A stretch of DNA of 64,000 nt, taken from an uncultured Bacteroidia bacterium. GTDB taxonomy: Bacteria; Bacteroidota; Bacteroidia; Bacteroidales; UBA932. The stretch covers positions 62,001-126,000 of the forward strand of contig CACZZF010000012.1 in the NCBI GenBank assembly GCA_902785575.1. Direction: 5' to 3'. This document shows positions 6,986 to 14,799 of this stretch, piece by piece. The notes beneath the pieces were generated by a model. The model was not told the origin of the DNA and made no database searches. It saw nothing but the letters and a program-made list of their open reading frames with translations. Position 1 is the stretch's first letter, and every line of letters starts with the position of its first letter. The translations under genes and the position numbers were made by a program.

Positions 6986-8659
6986 ATGTTTAAAGGACAA
7001 CCAAAAGGTCTATTTGCCCTGGCGCTAGCCAACACTGGCGAGCGCTTCGGGTACTACACAATGTTGGCCATCTTCCTCCTGTTCATACAGGCGAAGTTCG
7101 GCTTCTCGGCGGCGACCGCCACCCAGATTTATTCCATCTTCCTCGCCGGCGTTTATTTCATGCCGCTTCTGGGAGGTATCCTTGCTGACAAGATCGGCTA
7201 CGGTAAATGCGTGACAATCGGTATCGCAGTGATGTTCTGCGGTTATCTTTGTCTAGCTATACCCACCGCGCCTGACACTGCCGGCAAGGTTTTGATGTTC
7301 GGTGCCTTGGCTCTCATAGCTGTAGGAACAGGCCTTTTTAAGGGCAACCTTCAGGTGATGGTTGGCAACCTCTACGATGATCCTAAATACGCTGCCAAGA
7401 GGGATTCAGCATTCAGCCTTTTCTATATGGCTATCAATATCGGAGCCATGTTCGCTCCGTCAATGGCCAAAGCGGTCACTAACCACTTCCTCGGCAAGGC
7501 TGGCCTAGTCTATGTGAAGGAAATTCCCGCCCTGGCCCACCAGTTCCTTAACGGAACCATCACTCCGGCCAACCAAGAGACCCTCACCAATGCCATTGCC
7601 AGCAGTATGCCCGCAATGGCAGGTGGCAATCTTGGAGACTTCTGCAACCTTTACATCGAGAAACTCTCTGGCGCTTACAACTACGGTTTCGCTGTGGCTT
7701 GCGTGTCGCTGATCCTCTCGGTTATCATTTATTTCTCCTGCAAGTCTTGGTTCAAGCATGCTGATGTCAACGCCAAGCAGGCTGCCGCCAAGAGCGACGC
7801 GCCTGTGGTTGAGCTTACTCCCCAGCAGACAAAGAGCCGTGTGACCGCCCTTATGTTCGTCTTCGCCGTGGTTATATTCTTCTGGATGGCATTCCATCAG
7901 AACGGTGCCACGATGACTCTATTCGCCCGTGACTACACCCAGGCTTCCGTTACTGGTGGTCTGCGTATCGGATTCAATATCTGGGCCTTAGCTCTGATAG
8001 CGGTTTCCATCTATACCTTGTTCGGCTTCTTCCAGTCCGAGAACACCAAAGGCAAGATGATAAACGGACTTGTGACCCTCGGCCTTTGGGGCGGAGCGTT
8101 CGCTCTCTATAAGAGCATGCCCGCTACTGTGGCCATCCAGCCTTCTGACTTCCAGCAATTCAACCCCTTCTATGTGGTCGCCTTGACACCGGTCTCCATG
8201 GCTTTGTTCAGCGCTTTGGCGAATAAAGGCAAGGAGCCTTCAGCACCCCGGAAGATCGGAATCGGAATGTTCGTCGCGTCCCTTGGCTTCCTTGTCCTGA
8301 TCCTTGCATCCCGCGGGCTGGCGTCCCCGAAAGAACTCGGTGGAACCGTATCCCCTGACCTCGTTTCACCCGGTTGGCTGATCTCGACCTACCTGGTGCT
8401 GACCTTCGCCGAGTTGCTCCTGAGCCCTATGGGAATATCCTTCGTCTCGAAGGTTGCTCCTCCGAAGCTTAAGGGCGCTATGATGGGTTGCTGGTTCGCC
8501 GCGACCGCCGTAGGTAACTACCTGGTTTCAATCCCTGGCCTCCTGTGGAACAAGGTTCCTCTCTGGGGTGTCTGGGGACTGCTCCTCGCATTGTGCGTTA
8601 TCTCCGGTCTGGTGATGTTCTCTATGATGAAGAAACTCGAGGCAGCCACGAAAGACTAG
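6986..8659 (+). CDS. POT-family proton-dependent di/tripeptide transporter
   Basis: This 557-aa inner-membrane transporter of the POT/PTR2 (MFS) family couples proton entry to uptake of di- and tripeptides. The hallmark ERFGYY (in NTGERFGYYTM, residues 16-26) is the conserved ExxERFxYY proton-coupling motif of helix 1. LADKIGYGKC fits the loop after helix 2, and GTGLFKGNLQVMVGNLYDD corresponds to the PTR2 signature region. About 12-14 hydrophobic helices can be seen, with a longer insertion near residues 170-215 that is common in Bacteroidota members. The gene is monocistronic and convergent with the TIGR02757 gene, overlapping it by 4 bp. Confidence 0.93.
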   Translation: MFKGQPKGLFALALANTGERFGYYTMLAIFLLFIQAKFGFSAATATQIYSIFLAGVYFMPLLGGILADKIGYGKCVTIGIAVMFCGYLCLAIPTAPDTAGKVLMFGALALIAVGTGLFKGNLQVMVGNLYDDPKYAAKRDSAFSLFYMAINIGAMFAPSMAKAVTNHFLGKAGLVYVKEIPALAHQFLNGTITPANQETLTNAIASSMPAMAGGNLGDFCNLYIEKLSGAYNYGFAVACVSLILSVIIYFSCKSWFKHADVNAKQAAAKSDAPVVELTPQQTKSRVTALMFVFAVVIFFWMAFHQNGATMTLFARDYTQASVTGGLRIGFNIWALALIAVSIYTLFGFFQSENTKGKMINGLVTLGLWGGAFALYKSMPATVAIQPSDFQQFNPFYVVALTPVSMALFSALANKGKEPSAPRKIGIGMFVASLGFLVLILASRGLASPKELGGTVSPDLVSPGWLISTYLVLTFAELLLSPMGISFVSKVAPPKLKGAMMGCWFAATAVGNYLVSIPGLLWNKVPLWGVWGLLLALCVISGLVMFSMMKKLEAATKD

Positions 8660-9372
8660 ACTGAGGCCCCTTTCGGATGGGTGACTCCATAGCCGAAAAG
8701 GGAGAAATCACCCTTACAGGGATCACCGGGGAAGATATCATCGAACACCCCGGTGATTTCTTTTACTGTGACAATATCCTTCTGCTTACGGGACGTCAGA
8801 TCCAATGCCACCGCCTCGTCATAAACATGGACATCCAAGGGAATCAACAAGGTAGCTGGATCAGTGTTTTTCCAAAGGCCGAGGTCGACTTTGCCGTCGT
8901 TCCTGACCATCCAGCGACGCATCATGTTGATCTTCTTATTGGGCGCCTTGAGGTCGGGTTTTTGTCCGAATATTCTTACCCTGATCTCGTCTTGAGACAT
9001 CGGTTCAAGACTCGGAAGCTCCTCATACACAGTCTTCAAGCGGGAGCAAATCGCAGCAACCTCACTCCATTTGACTGTGCGGTGGATGCTGCACGGATCG
9101 CATCTCCACTCTCCTCTCATCACATAATCATAAGGTTTCCAGCCCATCTCATCGAATAGTCTCCCGCAATCCCTGACAATCATCGCCCGTCGTCCCCATG
9201 CGAAATGGGCGGCGAATATGGCCGCGACCTCAACATCCTTGACAGACCGCTCCCCTGAGCGGACAAGTTCAGAGAAACGTCGGGGAAAAGCTATCGGATC
9301 CTCCTGGAAATATTTGGGATCATTGTATGTCTCAGCCCAATTGATGAGCAGTTCTTTTGTCTTATCGTCCAT
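8656..9372 (-). CDS. TIGR02757 family protein
   Basis: This 238-aa protein matches the TIGR02757 (DUF2400) family, common in Bacteroidota and of unknown biochemical role. Recognisable blocks are YNDPKYFQEDPIAFPRRF near the N-terminus, AAIFAAHFAWGRRAMI (about residues 50-65) and the C-terminal LLIPLDVHVYDEAVALDLTSRKQ, which recalls helix-rich DNA glycosylase-like folds. The function is not established and I do not assign one. The stop overlaps the POT transporter stop on the other strand, and a terminator-like hairpin for that transcript lies inside its 3' end. Its start overlaps the 3' end of the radical SAM gene by 11 bp, which suggests one transcript. Confidence 0.85.
   Translation of the reverse strand: MDDKTKELLINWAETYNDPKYFQEDPIAFPRRFSELVRSGERSVKDVEVAAIFAAHFAWGRRAMIVRDCGRLFDEMGWKPYDYVMRGEWRCDPCSIHRTVKWSEVAAICSRLKTVYEELPSLEPMSQDEIRVRIFGQKPDLKAPNKKINMMRRWMVRNDGKVDLGLWKNTDPATLLIPLDVHVYDEAVALDLTSRKQKDIVTVKEITGVFDDIFPGDPCKGDFSLFGYGVTHPKGASV
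8722..8765 (+). terminator. Terminator-like hairpin for the POT transporter transcript, inside the opposing gene
   Basis: A perfect 10-bp stem (8722-8731 with 8748-8757, ATCACCGGGG/CCCCGGTGAT) with a 16-nt loop is followed by TTCTTTT on the plus strand. It lies 63 nt past the transporter stop but within the coding sequence of the convergent TIGR02757 gene. Confidence 0.6.
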
Positions 9373-10648
9373 TATCCATCTTGTTTTTCCTGGCCCAAGA
9401 CATAACTCCGGCCGGAGACTTTTTCAATATCAGAAGGTCTCTCATCCTCTCGAAATATGGCTGGGTGTACCTGAAATAATCTTTTAGCCCCGCACAGAGG
9501 GAGTTCTTTGCCTCACCTCCCGGTCCCTGAGCCTGTCGAAGGGGCGTCCGGTCGAAACGGTGTTTGGGGCATTCTCCCCTGCAAGCGAAATAGAAACGGC
9601 ATCTCATGCATTCGGCCGGGAGGCTTGTCCTCTTGGCCACACCGAAACGGAAACGCTTCGGATCGTCATAAATCTCAACCAGAGGCTTCTCGAGTATATT
9701 TCCAAGCAGATACTCCGGATACACGAAATGGTCGCAATTGTACACATCCCCGTTATGCTCCACAACAAGGCAATCACCACAGGTCTCGCACATCGAGCAG
9801 ACTCCAGGCTGGACCTTGCAATACTGGGCCAGAGTGGCGTCAAACATCTGAACGAAATACTCCCCGACATCGCTGACGACCCACTCATCAAAAACATCCT
9901 TGAGGAACTGCCCGTAACCCTTTGCGCTGACGCTCCAGGGAGCCAGCCGGGCGCCCTCGGTCTCAGGCGAGACAATAACAGGCCTCCTGAAATCCGGCCG
10001 GTCCACGACATGTTCCACAGCCGGAAGGAATTGCATATAATGGCTCCCGACGGATTTGAAGAATGAATATATTTCCTTACCCCTACCTTCCGACAGGGAA
10101 CTCACTACGCTAAGGGTGTTGAACTCGACTCCGAATCTACGGAGCAAGTCCACTGAGGCCATCACCTTTTCCCAAGTCGGCCGACCTTGTTTGTCCAGCC
10201 GGAAACCGTCGTGGATATCCTGCGGTCCATCCAACGAAACCCCGACAAGGAAGTTGTTGAGCCAGAAGAACTCACACCATCTCTCATCAATCAGCGTGGC
10301 GTTCGTCTGGATAGTGTTGACAATCTTCTTGCCATCAGCATATTCACGCTGCCAGGCCATGGCTTTCTGATAGAAGTCAAGTCCTAAAAGGAGAGGTTCC
10401 CCTCCATGCCAGCAAAAAGTAACTTCAGGGACAGCGTTTGCGGTTATATACTGTCGGATGTATTCCCGGAGCAACTCATCGCTCATCACAGCCTCTTTTC
10501 CTCCATAACGCAAGGCCTTATCGAGGTAATAACAATACGAGCAATCCAGGTTGCACGCGGACCCGGCCGGTTTCACCATAGTGGAGAAAGCGGTAGGCCT
10601 CAACTCTTTACGAGCATCATCGAGAGTAATTGTCCTTGAATTGTCCAT
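9362..10648 (-). CDS. Anaerobic sulfatase-maturating enzyme (radical SAM/SPASM)
   Basis: This radical SAM enzyme belongs to the anSME/AslB family, which converts the active-site Cys or Ser of sulfatases to formylglycine. The SAM cluster motif CNLDCSYC (CxxxCxxC) lies about 32 residues from the start, followed by the WHGGEPLL segment. The C-terminal SPASM cysteines are visible (CSMCETCGDC, CDHFVYPEYLLGN, CMRCRFYFACRGECP). I choose ATG 10648 (MDNSRTITLDD), giving about 428 aa, rather than the GTG 17 codons upstream: a TAAATTTG promoter box lies at 10676-10669, between the two starts. An insertion (TPLRQAQGPGG) near the C-terminus coincides with a dispersed repeat. No sulfatase gene is in this window, so its partner is elsewhere. 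Confidence 0.9.
   Translation of the reverse strand: MDNSRTITLDDARKELRPTAFSTMVKPAGSACNLDCSYCYYLDKALRYGGKEAVMSDELLREYIRQYITANAVPEVTFCWHGGEPLLLGLDFYQKAMAWQREYADGKKIVNTIQTNATLIDERWCEFFWLNNFLVGVSLDGPQDIHDGFRLDKQGRPTWEKVMASVDLLRRFGVEFNTLSVVSSLSEGRGKEIYSFFKSVGSHYMQFLPAVEHVVDRPDFRRPVIVSPETEGARLAPWSVSAKGYGQFLKDVFDEWVVSDVGEYFVQMFDATLAQYCKVQPGVCSMCETCGDCLVVEHNGDVYNCDHFVYPEYLLGNILEKPLVEIYDDPKRFRFGVAKRTSLPAECMRCRFYFACRGECPKHRFDRTPLRQAQGPGGEAKNSLCAGLKDYFRYTQPYFERMRDLLILKKSPAGVMSWARKNKMDNGR
9522..9544. repeat. Dispersed repeat inside the radical SAM gene
   Basis: This short repeat unit (GGTCCCTGAGCCTGTCG then AAGGGG) lies inside the coding sequence and is read in frame as PLRQAQGP on the minus strand. It shares CTGAGCCTG(T/C)CGA(A) with the tandem array at 29694-29784. 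The translated peptide is a common in-frame signature of such repeats. Confidence 0.7.
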
Positions 10649-10668
10649 CGGGTATATGTCTCTTACGG

Positions 10669-10676
10669 CAAATTTA
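10669..10676 (-). promoter_or_regulatory. -7 box of the radical SAM operon
   Basis: TAAATTTG on the minus strand (10676-10669) matches TAnnTTTG. A clear TTTG -33 box was not found at the expected distance. The predicted start near 10662 supports translation from the ATG at 10648. Confidence 0.5.
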
Positions 10677-10692
10677 GTATTTTCGCGTAAAT

Positions 10693-11313
10693 ATGCCACG
10701 ACTCTTCATCATATCCGGTTGCAACGGCTCCGGAAAAACCACGGCCACTTATGCCGTGCTCCCCGGCCTGCTCGGATGCAGCGAATTTGTCAACTCTGAT
10801 GAGTTCGCCAAGAGCTTGTCGCCGTTCAGCCCTGAAAAGGCTTCCGTAGCCGCCAGCCGCTACATGTTGCTGAAAATGAGGCGCCTGCTGGATAGGAAGG
10901 AAGATTTCGCCATCGAAACCACCTTGGCCACAAGGTCGATGATCAAGATGATCAAAGACGCCCAGAAAGAGGGCTATTATGTCACGATCCTTTACCTTTG
11001 GTTGAACTCTCCTGACCTGGCGGTGGCCAGAGTGAAGGCTAGGGTGACCGCAGGTGGCCACAACATTAAGGAGGAGACTGTAAGGAGGCGCTACAGCGTC
11101 GGGTTGCACTACCTTTTCAGGGACTTCATGCCGATCTGTGACAGATGGATCCTTTGCGATAACTCTGATGATAACCTAAGGTTGGTCGCGGAGAGTTCCG
11201 GTAGCGGGATCACGGTGCGTGATCCTGAGACTTTCGGCAAGATCAAGACGATGAATTCGATTTATGAGAAAGAGTTGAGAGAAGAGGAAAAGAGGAAGAA
11301 TGTACAACAATGA
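10693..11313 (+). CDS. Zeta-toxin-like P-loop kinase
   Basis: This 206-aa P-loop protein resembles the zeta toxin family, kinases that phosphorylate UDP-activated amino sugars, and stand-alone zeta-like ATPases. The Walker A motif GCNGSGKTT is at residues 9-17. NSDEF (residues 34-38) resembles the acidic catalytic segment, FAIETTLATRS (about 72-82) matches the conserved ETT region, and RRRYSVGL is the basic lid. No epsilon-type antitoxin gene is adjacent, so a toxin role is not supported; many such proteins are housekeeping or of unknown role. Its 3' end overlaps the tldD start by 14 bp, so the two are translationally coupled. It diverges from the radical SAM gene with a 44-bp gap. Confidence 0.75.
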   Translation: MPRLFIISGCNGSGKTTATYAVLPGLLGCSEFVNSDEFAKSLSPFSPEKASVAASRYMLLKMRRLLDRKEDFAIETTLATRSMIKMIKDAQKEGYYVTILYLWLNSPDLAVARVKARVTAGGHNIKEETVRRRYSVGLHYLFRDFMPICDRWILCDNSDDNLRLVAESSGSGITVRDPETFGKIKTMNSIYEKELREEEKRKNVQQ

Positions 11314-12835
11314 GAACTATTACCTGGATCTGTTCCAGGTCACACGGCCACAGTTGGAGAATCTGGTGGCCGCCGGAATAAAGGAAGGTGGCAGCTACAG
11401 CGACCTGTTCTTTGAGAATACGACATATCAGGACCTGCTCCTTCGAGACGGAATCGTCTCCTCGGGAGGCTTTCATATCGATTATGGAGTCGGGATACGA
11501 GTCCTCAAAGGCGACCGGACCGGCTACGCCTACTCCGAATCCACCGACGCGAAATCGATGTCCGAAGCCGTCAAAGCCGCCGCATTAATCGCTGCCTCTG
11601 GGCCGGACCGACCTCTGGCCCCGGCCGAGTCCGTCCTCGCTCCGCTGCGGCCGAGTACGGCCGGAGACCAAGGTCGGCTCCGGCAGGTAAAGAATCGACA
11701 AGGAGCGCGAAGCGCAGGGAGCATCGACGCCATTTGCCCTCCTGTCACCAAAACTGCCGTTGACTACTATCCATTTGTCTCAGATTGGCGGACGGAGGAA
11801 GCCAGGGTCTTTGTGCCATTCATGGAGAGAATACAGAAGGAAATCAGCGCTCGGGACAACCGAGTGCTGAAAGTCATCGTGTCGCTTTCGAACCAGATCA
11901 GCGACATCCTGATGTTCAACTCCCTTGGTGAACTCACCTACGACACCCGCCCGATGGGCACCATCGCCGCCTCGATAGTCTTCACCCAAGACGGTAAGAT
12001 CGAGAACAAAACCGTCTCCAGGAGCTACCGCACCGGCACCGAAATGCTCACCGAAACGCTGTTGGAAGAAATTGTATCAGAGGCTGTCAAGGGAATCGAC
12101 GAAAGGTTCGCCGCAAGAAGACCTAAAGGCGGGAAAATGAGCGTCGTGATGGGAGCGGGAGCCTCCGGAATATTGCTCCACGAAGCCATGGGACACGCCT
12201 TTGAGGCGGATTTCAACCGCAAAGGCCAGTCCATATTCAGCGGCCGGATCGGCGAGAAAGTCTGTTCCGAAGATATATCCATAGTTGACGACGGAACTAT
12301 CCCAGGTAACCGCGGAGCAGTCAACTTCGACGATGAAGGAGTACCCGGACAGAAGACCTTCATGGTCAGAAACGGCATCCTGGAGTCATATCTCCACGAC
12401 CGAATCAGCGCCACCCATTTCGGAGTCTCCCCTACCGGCAATGGCCGCAGGGAGAGTTTCCGATACGCCCCAATTCCCAGGATGAGAGCCACTTACATGC
12501 TTGGAGGAAAGGCGACTAAGGAAGATATTATCACCTCTGTGAAGAAAGGAGTTTATGTGGACCAGTTCAGCAACGGACAGGTCCAGATCGGAGAGGGCGA
12601 CTTCACCTTCTTCGTGAAGAGCGGTTTCCTGATTGAGGACGGCAAGTTGACAATGCCGGTAAAGGATATAAACATCATCGGGAACGGTCCCCAGGCCTTG
12701 GCCGACATAACAATGGTCGGGAATGATCCGAAGGTAGATGAAGGCGCCTGGACCTGCGGCAAAGGGCAGAGTTGCCCTGTGTCCTGCGGGATCCCTACAG
12801 TACTTGTGAACAATCTGACAGTGGGAGGAGAATAG
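11300..12835 (+). CDS. tldD: TldD-family metalloprotease, with an internal GC-rich insertion
   Basis: TldD forms the catalytic half of the TldD/TldE (PmbA) heterodimer, which degrades unfolded peptides inside the cell. The zinc motif HEAMGH is visible in LLHEAMGHAFEADF (about residues 293-306), and the C-terminal CGKGQSCPVSCGIPT segment is typical of TldD. At 511 aa it is somewhat longer than usual. The extra length maps to residues 107-148, a low-complexity Arg/Pro/Ala-rich stretch encoded by GC-rich, palindrome-containing DNA. This region lies before the catalytic part and the frame is kept. pmbA follows after 1 nt. Confidence 0.92.
   Translation: MYNNENYYLDLFQVTRPQLENLVAAGIKEGGSYSDLFFENTTYQDLLLRDGIVSSGGFHIDYGVGIRVLKGDRTGYAYSESTDAKSMSEAVKAAALIAASGPDRPLAPAESVLAPLRPSTAGDQGRLRQVKNRQGARSAGSIDAICPPVTKTAVDYYPFVSDWRTEEARVFVPFMERIQKEISARDNRVLKVIVSLSNQISDILMFNSLGELTYDTRPMGTIAASIVFTQDGKIENKTVSRSYRTGTEMLTETLLEEIVSEAVKGIDERFAARRPKGGKMSVVMGAGASGILLHEAMGHAFEADFNRKGQSIFSGRIGEKVCSEDISIVDDGTIPGNRGAVNFDDEGVPGQKTFMVRNGILESYLHDRISATHFGVSPTGNGRRESFRYAPIPRMRATYMLGGKATKEDIITSVKKGVYVDQFSNGQVQIGEGDFTFFVKSGFLIEDGKLTMPVKDINIIGNGPQALADITMVGNDPKVDEGAWTCGKGQSCPVSCGIPTVLVNNLTVGGE
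11618..11743. repeat. GC-rich insertion in tldD with small palindromes
   Basis: This stretch of about 126 bp differs from the flanking coding sequence in composition. It encodes an atypical peptide (APAESVLAPLRPS, then GARSAGSIDA). It contains a GGCCG-AGTA-CGGCC palindrome (11649-11662) flanked by CTCC and GGAG. Boundaries are estimated from where typical TldD sequence stops and resumes. It is probably an inserted repetitive element that preserves the frame, but I did not find another copy in this window. Confidence 0.5.
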
Positions 12836-12836
12836 A

Positions 12837-14204
12837 ATGGAAGAGATAACTGGAATGCTTTCTGAAAATGAGATAAGGACCGCCGAACTTTGCCTTGAGA
12901 AGGCGCTGGAACTCGGAGCGGAAAAGGTCAGGGTCACCCTCAACAAAAGCCTGATGGAACTCTTCGGTATTTTGAACGGAGAGTTGGACAAGGTGAACCA
13001 TTGCCTCGACAGATCCCTGAGCGTATGTTTATTCGTGGATGGGAAGTATGGGACATTCTCCACCAACAGACTGGTAGAGAATGAGTTGGATAATTTCTTA
13101 AGAAAGTCTGTCGCGACTGTCAGGATGTTGGCTGAGGATCCATGCAGGGACCTTCCGGATTCCGGCAGGACCGCAAAGAACGCTCTCACTGGCAAGGAGT
13201 TGGGGCTATATGACCCTTCCTATCCCGCTTTGACCTCGGACGAAAGGCTCAAGATGGCCTTGGACGCTTCAATATTCAAGAAACATGAGGCTGAAGGACT
13301 CATCTCAGAAGAGGGGGAATATTCCGACTCTATCTTCGACACTTTCTTACTGGACTCAAACGGCCTCCGATGCCGCCACATCGAGACCTCCTTTGAATAT
13401 GGAGTCGAGATGACGGTAAAGGATCCGGAAGGCAACCGGTTCAGTGGATATTGGTGGGACTCGACCCCGAGGCTCGCCGAGTTGAAAATAGGAGACTGTG
13501 GAGAGACCGCTTTCCAACGGGCAATGGCCCAAATCGACCCCAGAAAGGTTCCCAGCGGCAAGTATACCTTAGTCGTGGACAGCGAGAACTCATCCCGACT
13601 GGTCACCCCCCTGACTTCAGCCCTCGGTGCTTTCGCACTCCAGCAGAAGAATTCTTTCTTACTGGACTCACTCGGGAAAAAGGTATTCCCCGAGTGGCTG
13701 GATCTGATAGACATGCCCCACGCCAAGGGACAGACCGGATCAAGGCTGTTTGACTCGGAGGGTGTCGCCACCAAAGAGACCCCGGTTATCGAGAAAGGTA
13801 TAGTAAAGGAGTATTTCGTCAATACATACATGTCCAATAAGATGGGTATCGCCCCCACTGTAGAGGACGTGACAAGGCCTGTGATACCCCCATGCGTCTC
13901 ACCAGAGCTTGTGAAGCCAGAGAATATGGACAGGCAAGCCATAATGGACCTTGTAAAAGACGGGATTTTGGTCACCGGCTTCAACGGAGGTAACAGTAAT
14001 TCCGCCACGGGTGATTTTTCTTTCGGTGTGGAAGGATTTTTGTTCAAGGACGGTCGCGTCGTCCATCCTGTCAGGGAAATGCTGATCACGGGAAACCTGC
14101 TGACCTTGTGGAACAACCTTCTTGCCGCGGGAGATGACGCTAGGATGTGCAAGTCAAAGGTCATCCCGACCTTGGCGTTCATGGACGTCGACTTCAGCGC
14201 CTGA
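12837..14204 (+). CDS. pmbA: TldE/PmbA family protein (TldD partner)
   Basis: This 455-aa protein belongs to the PmbA/TldE family, the non-catalytic partner that completes the TldD/TldE protease. It lacks the HExxxH zinc motif, as expected. Family-like segments are GKYTLVVDSENSSRLVTPL (central), QTGSRLFDSEGVATKETPVIEKG (about residues 300-323) and the C-terminal FLFKDGRVVHPVREMLITGNL. The gene begins one nucleotide after the tldD stop, as expected for a heterodimer made from one mRNA. A half copy of the palindromic repeat follows the stop. Confidence 0.92.
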   Translation: MEEITGMLSENEIRTAELCLEKALELGAEKVRVTLNKSLMELFGILNGELDKVNHCLDRSLSVCLFVDGKYGTFSTNRLVENELDNFLRKSVATVRMLAEDPCRDLPDSGRTAKNALTGKELGLYDPSYPALTSDERLKMALDASIFKKHEAEGLISEEGEYSDSIFDTFLLDSNGLRCRHIETSFEYGVEMTVKDPEGNRFSGYWWDSTPRLAELKIGDCGETAFQRAMAQIDPRKVPSGKYTLVVDSENSSRLVTPLTSALGAFALQQKNSFLLDSLGKKVFPEWLDLIDMPHAKGQTGSRLFDSEGVATKETPVIEKGIVKEYFVNTYMSNKMGIAPTVEDVTRPVIPPCVSPELVKPENMDRQAIMDLVKDGILVTGFNGGNSNSATGDFSFGVEGFLFKDGRVVHPVREMLITGNLLTLWNNLLAAGDDARMCKSKVIPTLAFMDVDFSA

Positions 14205-14208
14205 CAAA

Positions 14209-14235
14209 TGTCATTCTGAGCGAAGCGAAGAATCT
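14209..14235. repeat. Half copy of the palindromic repeat
   Basis: A single half-site beginning TGTCATTCTGAGCGAAGCG and ending AAGAATCT lies 4 nt after the pmbA stop. The opposite half-site is missing here. Confidence 0.75.
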
Positions 14236-14268
14236 AATTGTATGGAAACTATTAATATTGAATAATAC

Positions 14269-14799
14269 ATGAAAGCAGAAAAGAACAAAGTCGTCAGCTT
14301 GACCTATGAGCTGATCGTCGATGGGGCTCTTGCCGACAAGGCCGATGAGACCCGTCCCCTAGAGTACATCCACGGTACCGGGATGCTCCTTCCCAAGTTT
14401 GAAAGCGAGGTGGAAGGGAAAGAGCCCGGTGAGGAATTCGCCTTCACTCTTACTCCGGAGGAGGGCTACGGTACATTCGATGAGACCAGACTTATCGATC
14501 TCCCGATGGAGGCCTTCATGATGGATGGTAAGGTCAGGGATGATCTTCTTGTCGTAGGCAGGATGATCCCCATGATGAGCGATTCAGGCCAGGTTGTCAA
14601 CGGCATCGTCCATGAAGTGACTGACAATAAGGTCACTATGAATTTCAACCACCCGATGGCCGGCAAGACCTTGAACTTCACCGGCAAGGTCATCGCCGTC
14701 CGCGAGGCCACTGAGAAAGAGCTCGAGAAAGGCCATCCTTGCAAGCATCACAGTGACGGCGATTGCTGCCATCACGGTGACTGCCACAAAGATTCCTAA
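14269..14799 (+). CDS. slyD: FKBP-type peptidyl-prolyl isomerase, SlyD-like
   Basis: This 176-aa cytosolic prolyl isomerase and chaperone is of the SlyD type. The FKBP domain is split by an insert-in-flap domain as in SlyD: VSLTYELIVDG at the N-terminus, PLEYIHGTGMLLPKFESEVEGKE around residues 27-50, then the flap domain and a return to FNHPMAGKTLNFTGKVIAVR near residue 125. The C-terminal tail is rich in His and Cys (HPCKHHSDGDCCHHGDC), typical of metal-binding SlyD tails linked to nickel handling. No hydrogenase or urease genes are in the window. It may share the upstream tldD-pmbA transcript or have its own promoter; its stop overlaps the end of the phosphatase gene on the other strand by 4 bp. 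Confidence 0.93.
   Translation: MKAEKNKVVSLTYELIVDGALADKADETRPLEYIHGTGMLLPKFESEVEGKEPGEEFAFTLTPEEGYGTFDETRLIDLPMEAFMMDGKVRDDLLVVGRMIPMMSDSGQVVNGIVHEVTDNKVTMNFNHPMAGKTLNFTGKVIAVREATEKELEKGHPCKHHSDGDCCHHGDCHKDS

Noticed and set aside
10649-10699. Upstream GTG start of the radical SAM gene
   Set aside because: It would overlap the divergent gene start and include the promoter box; the ATG at 10648 gives a normal family N-terminus.
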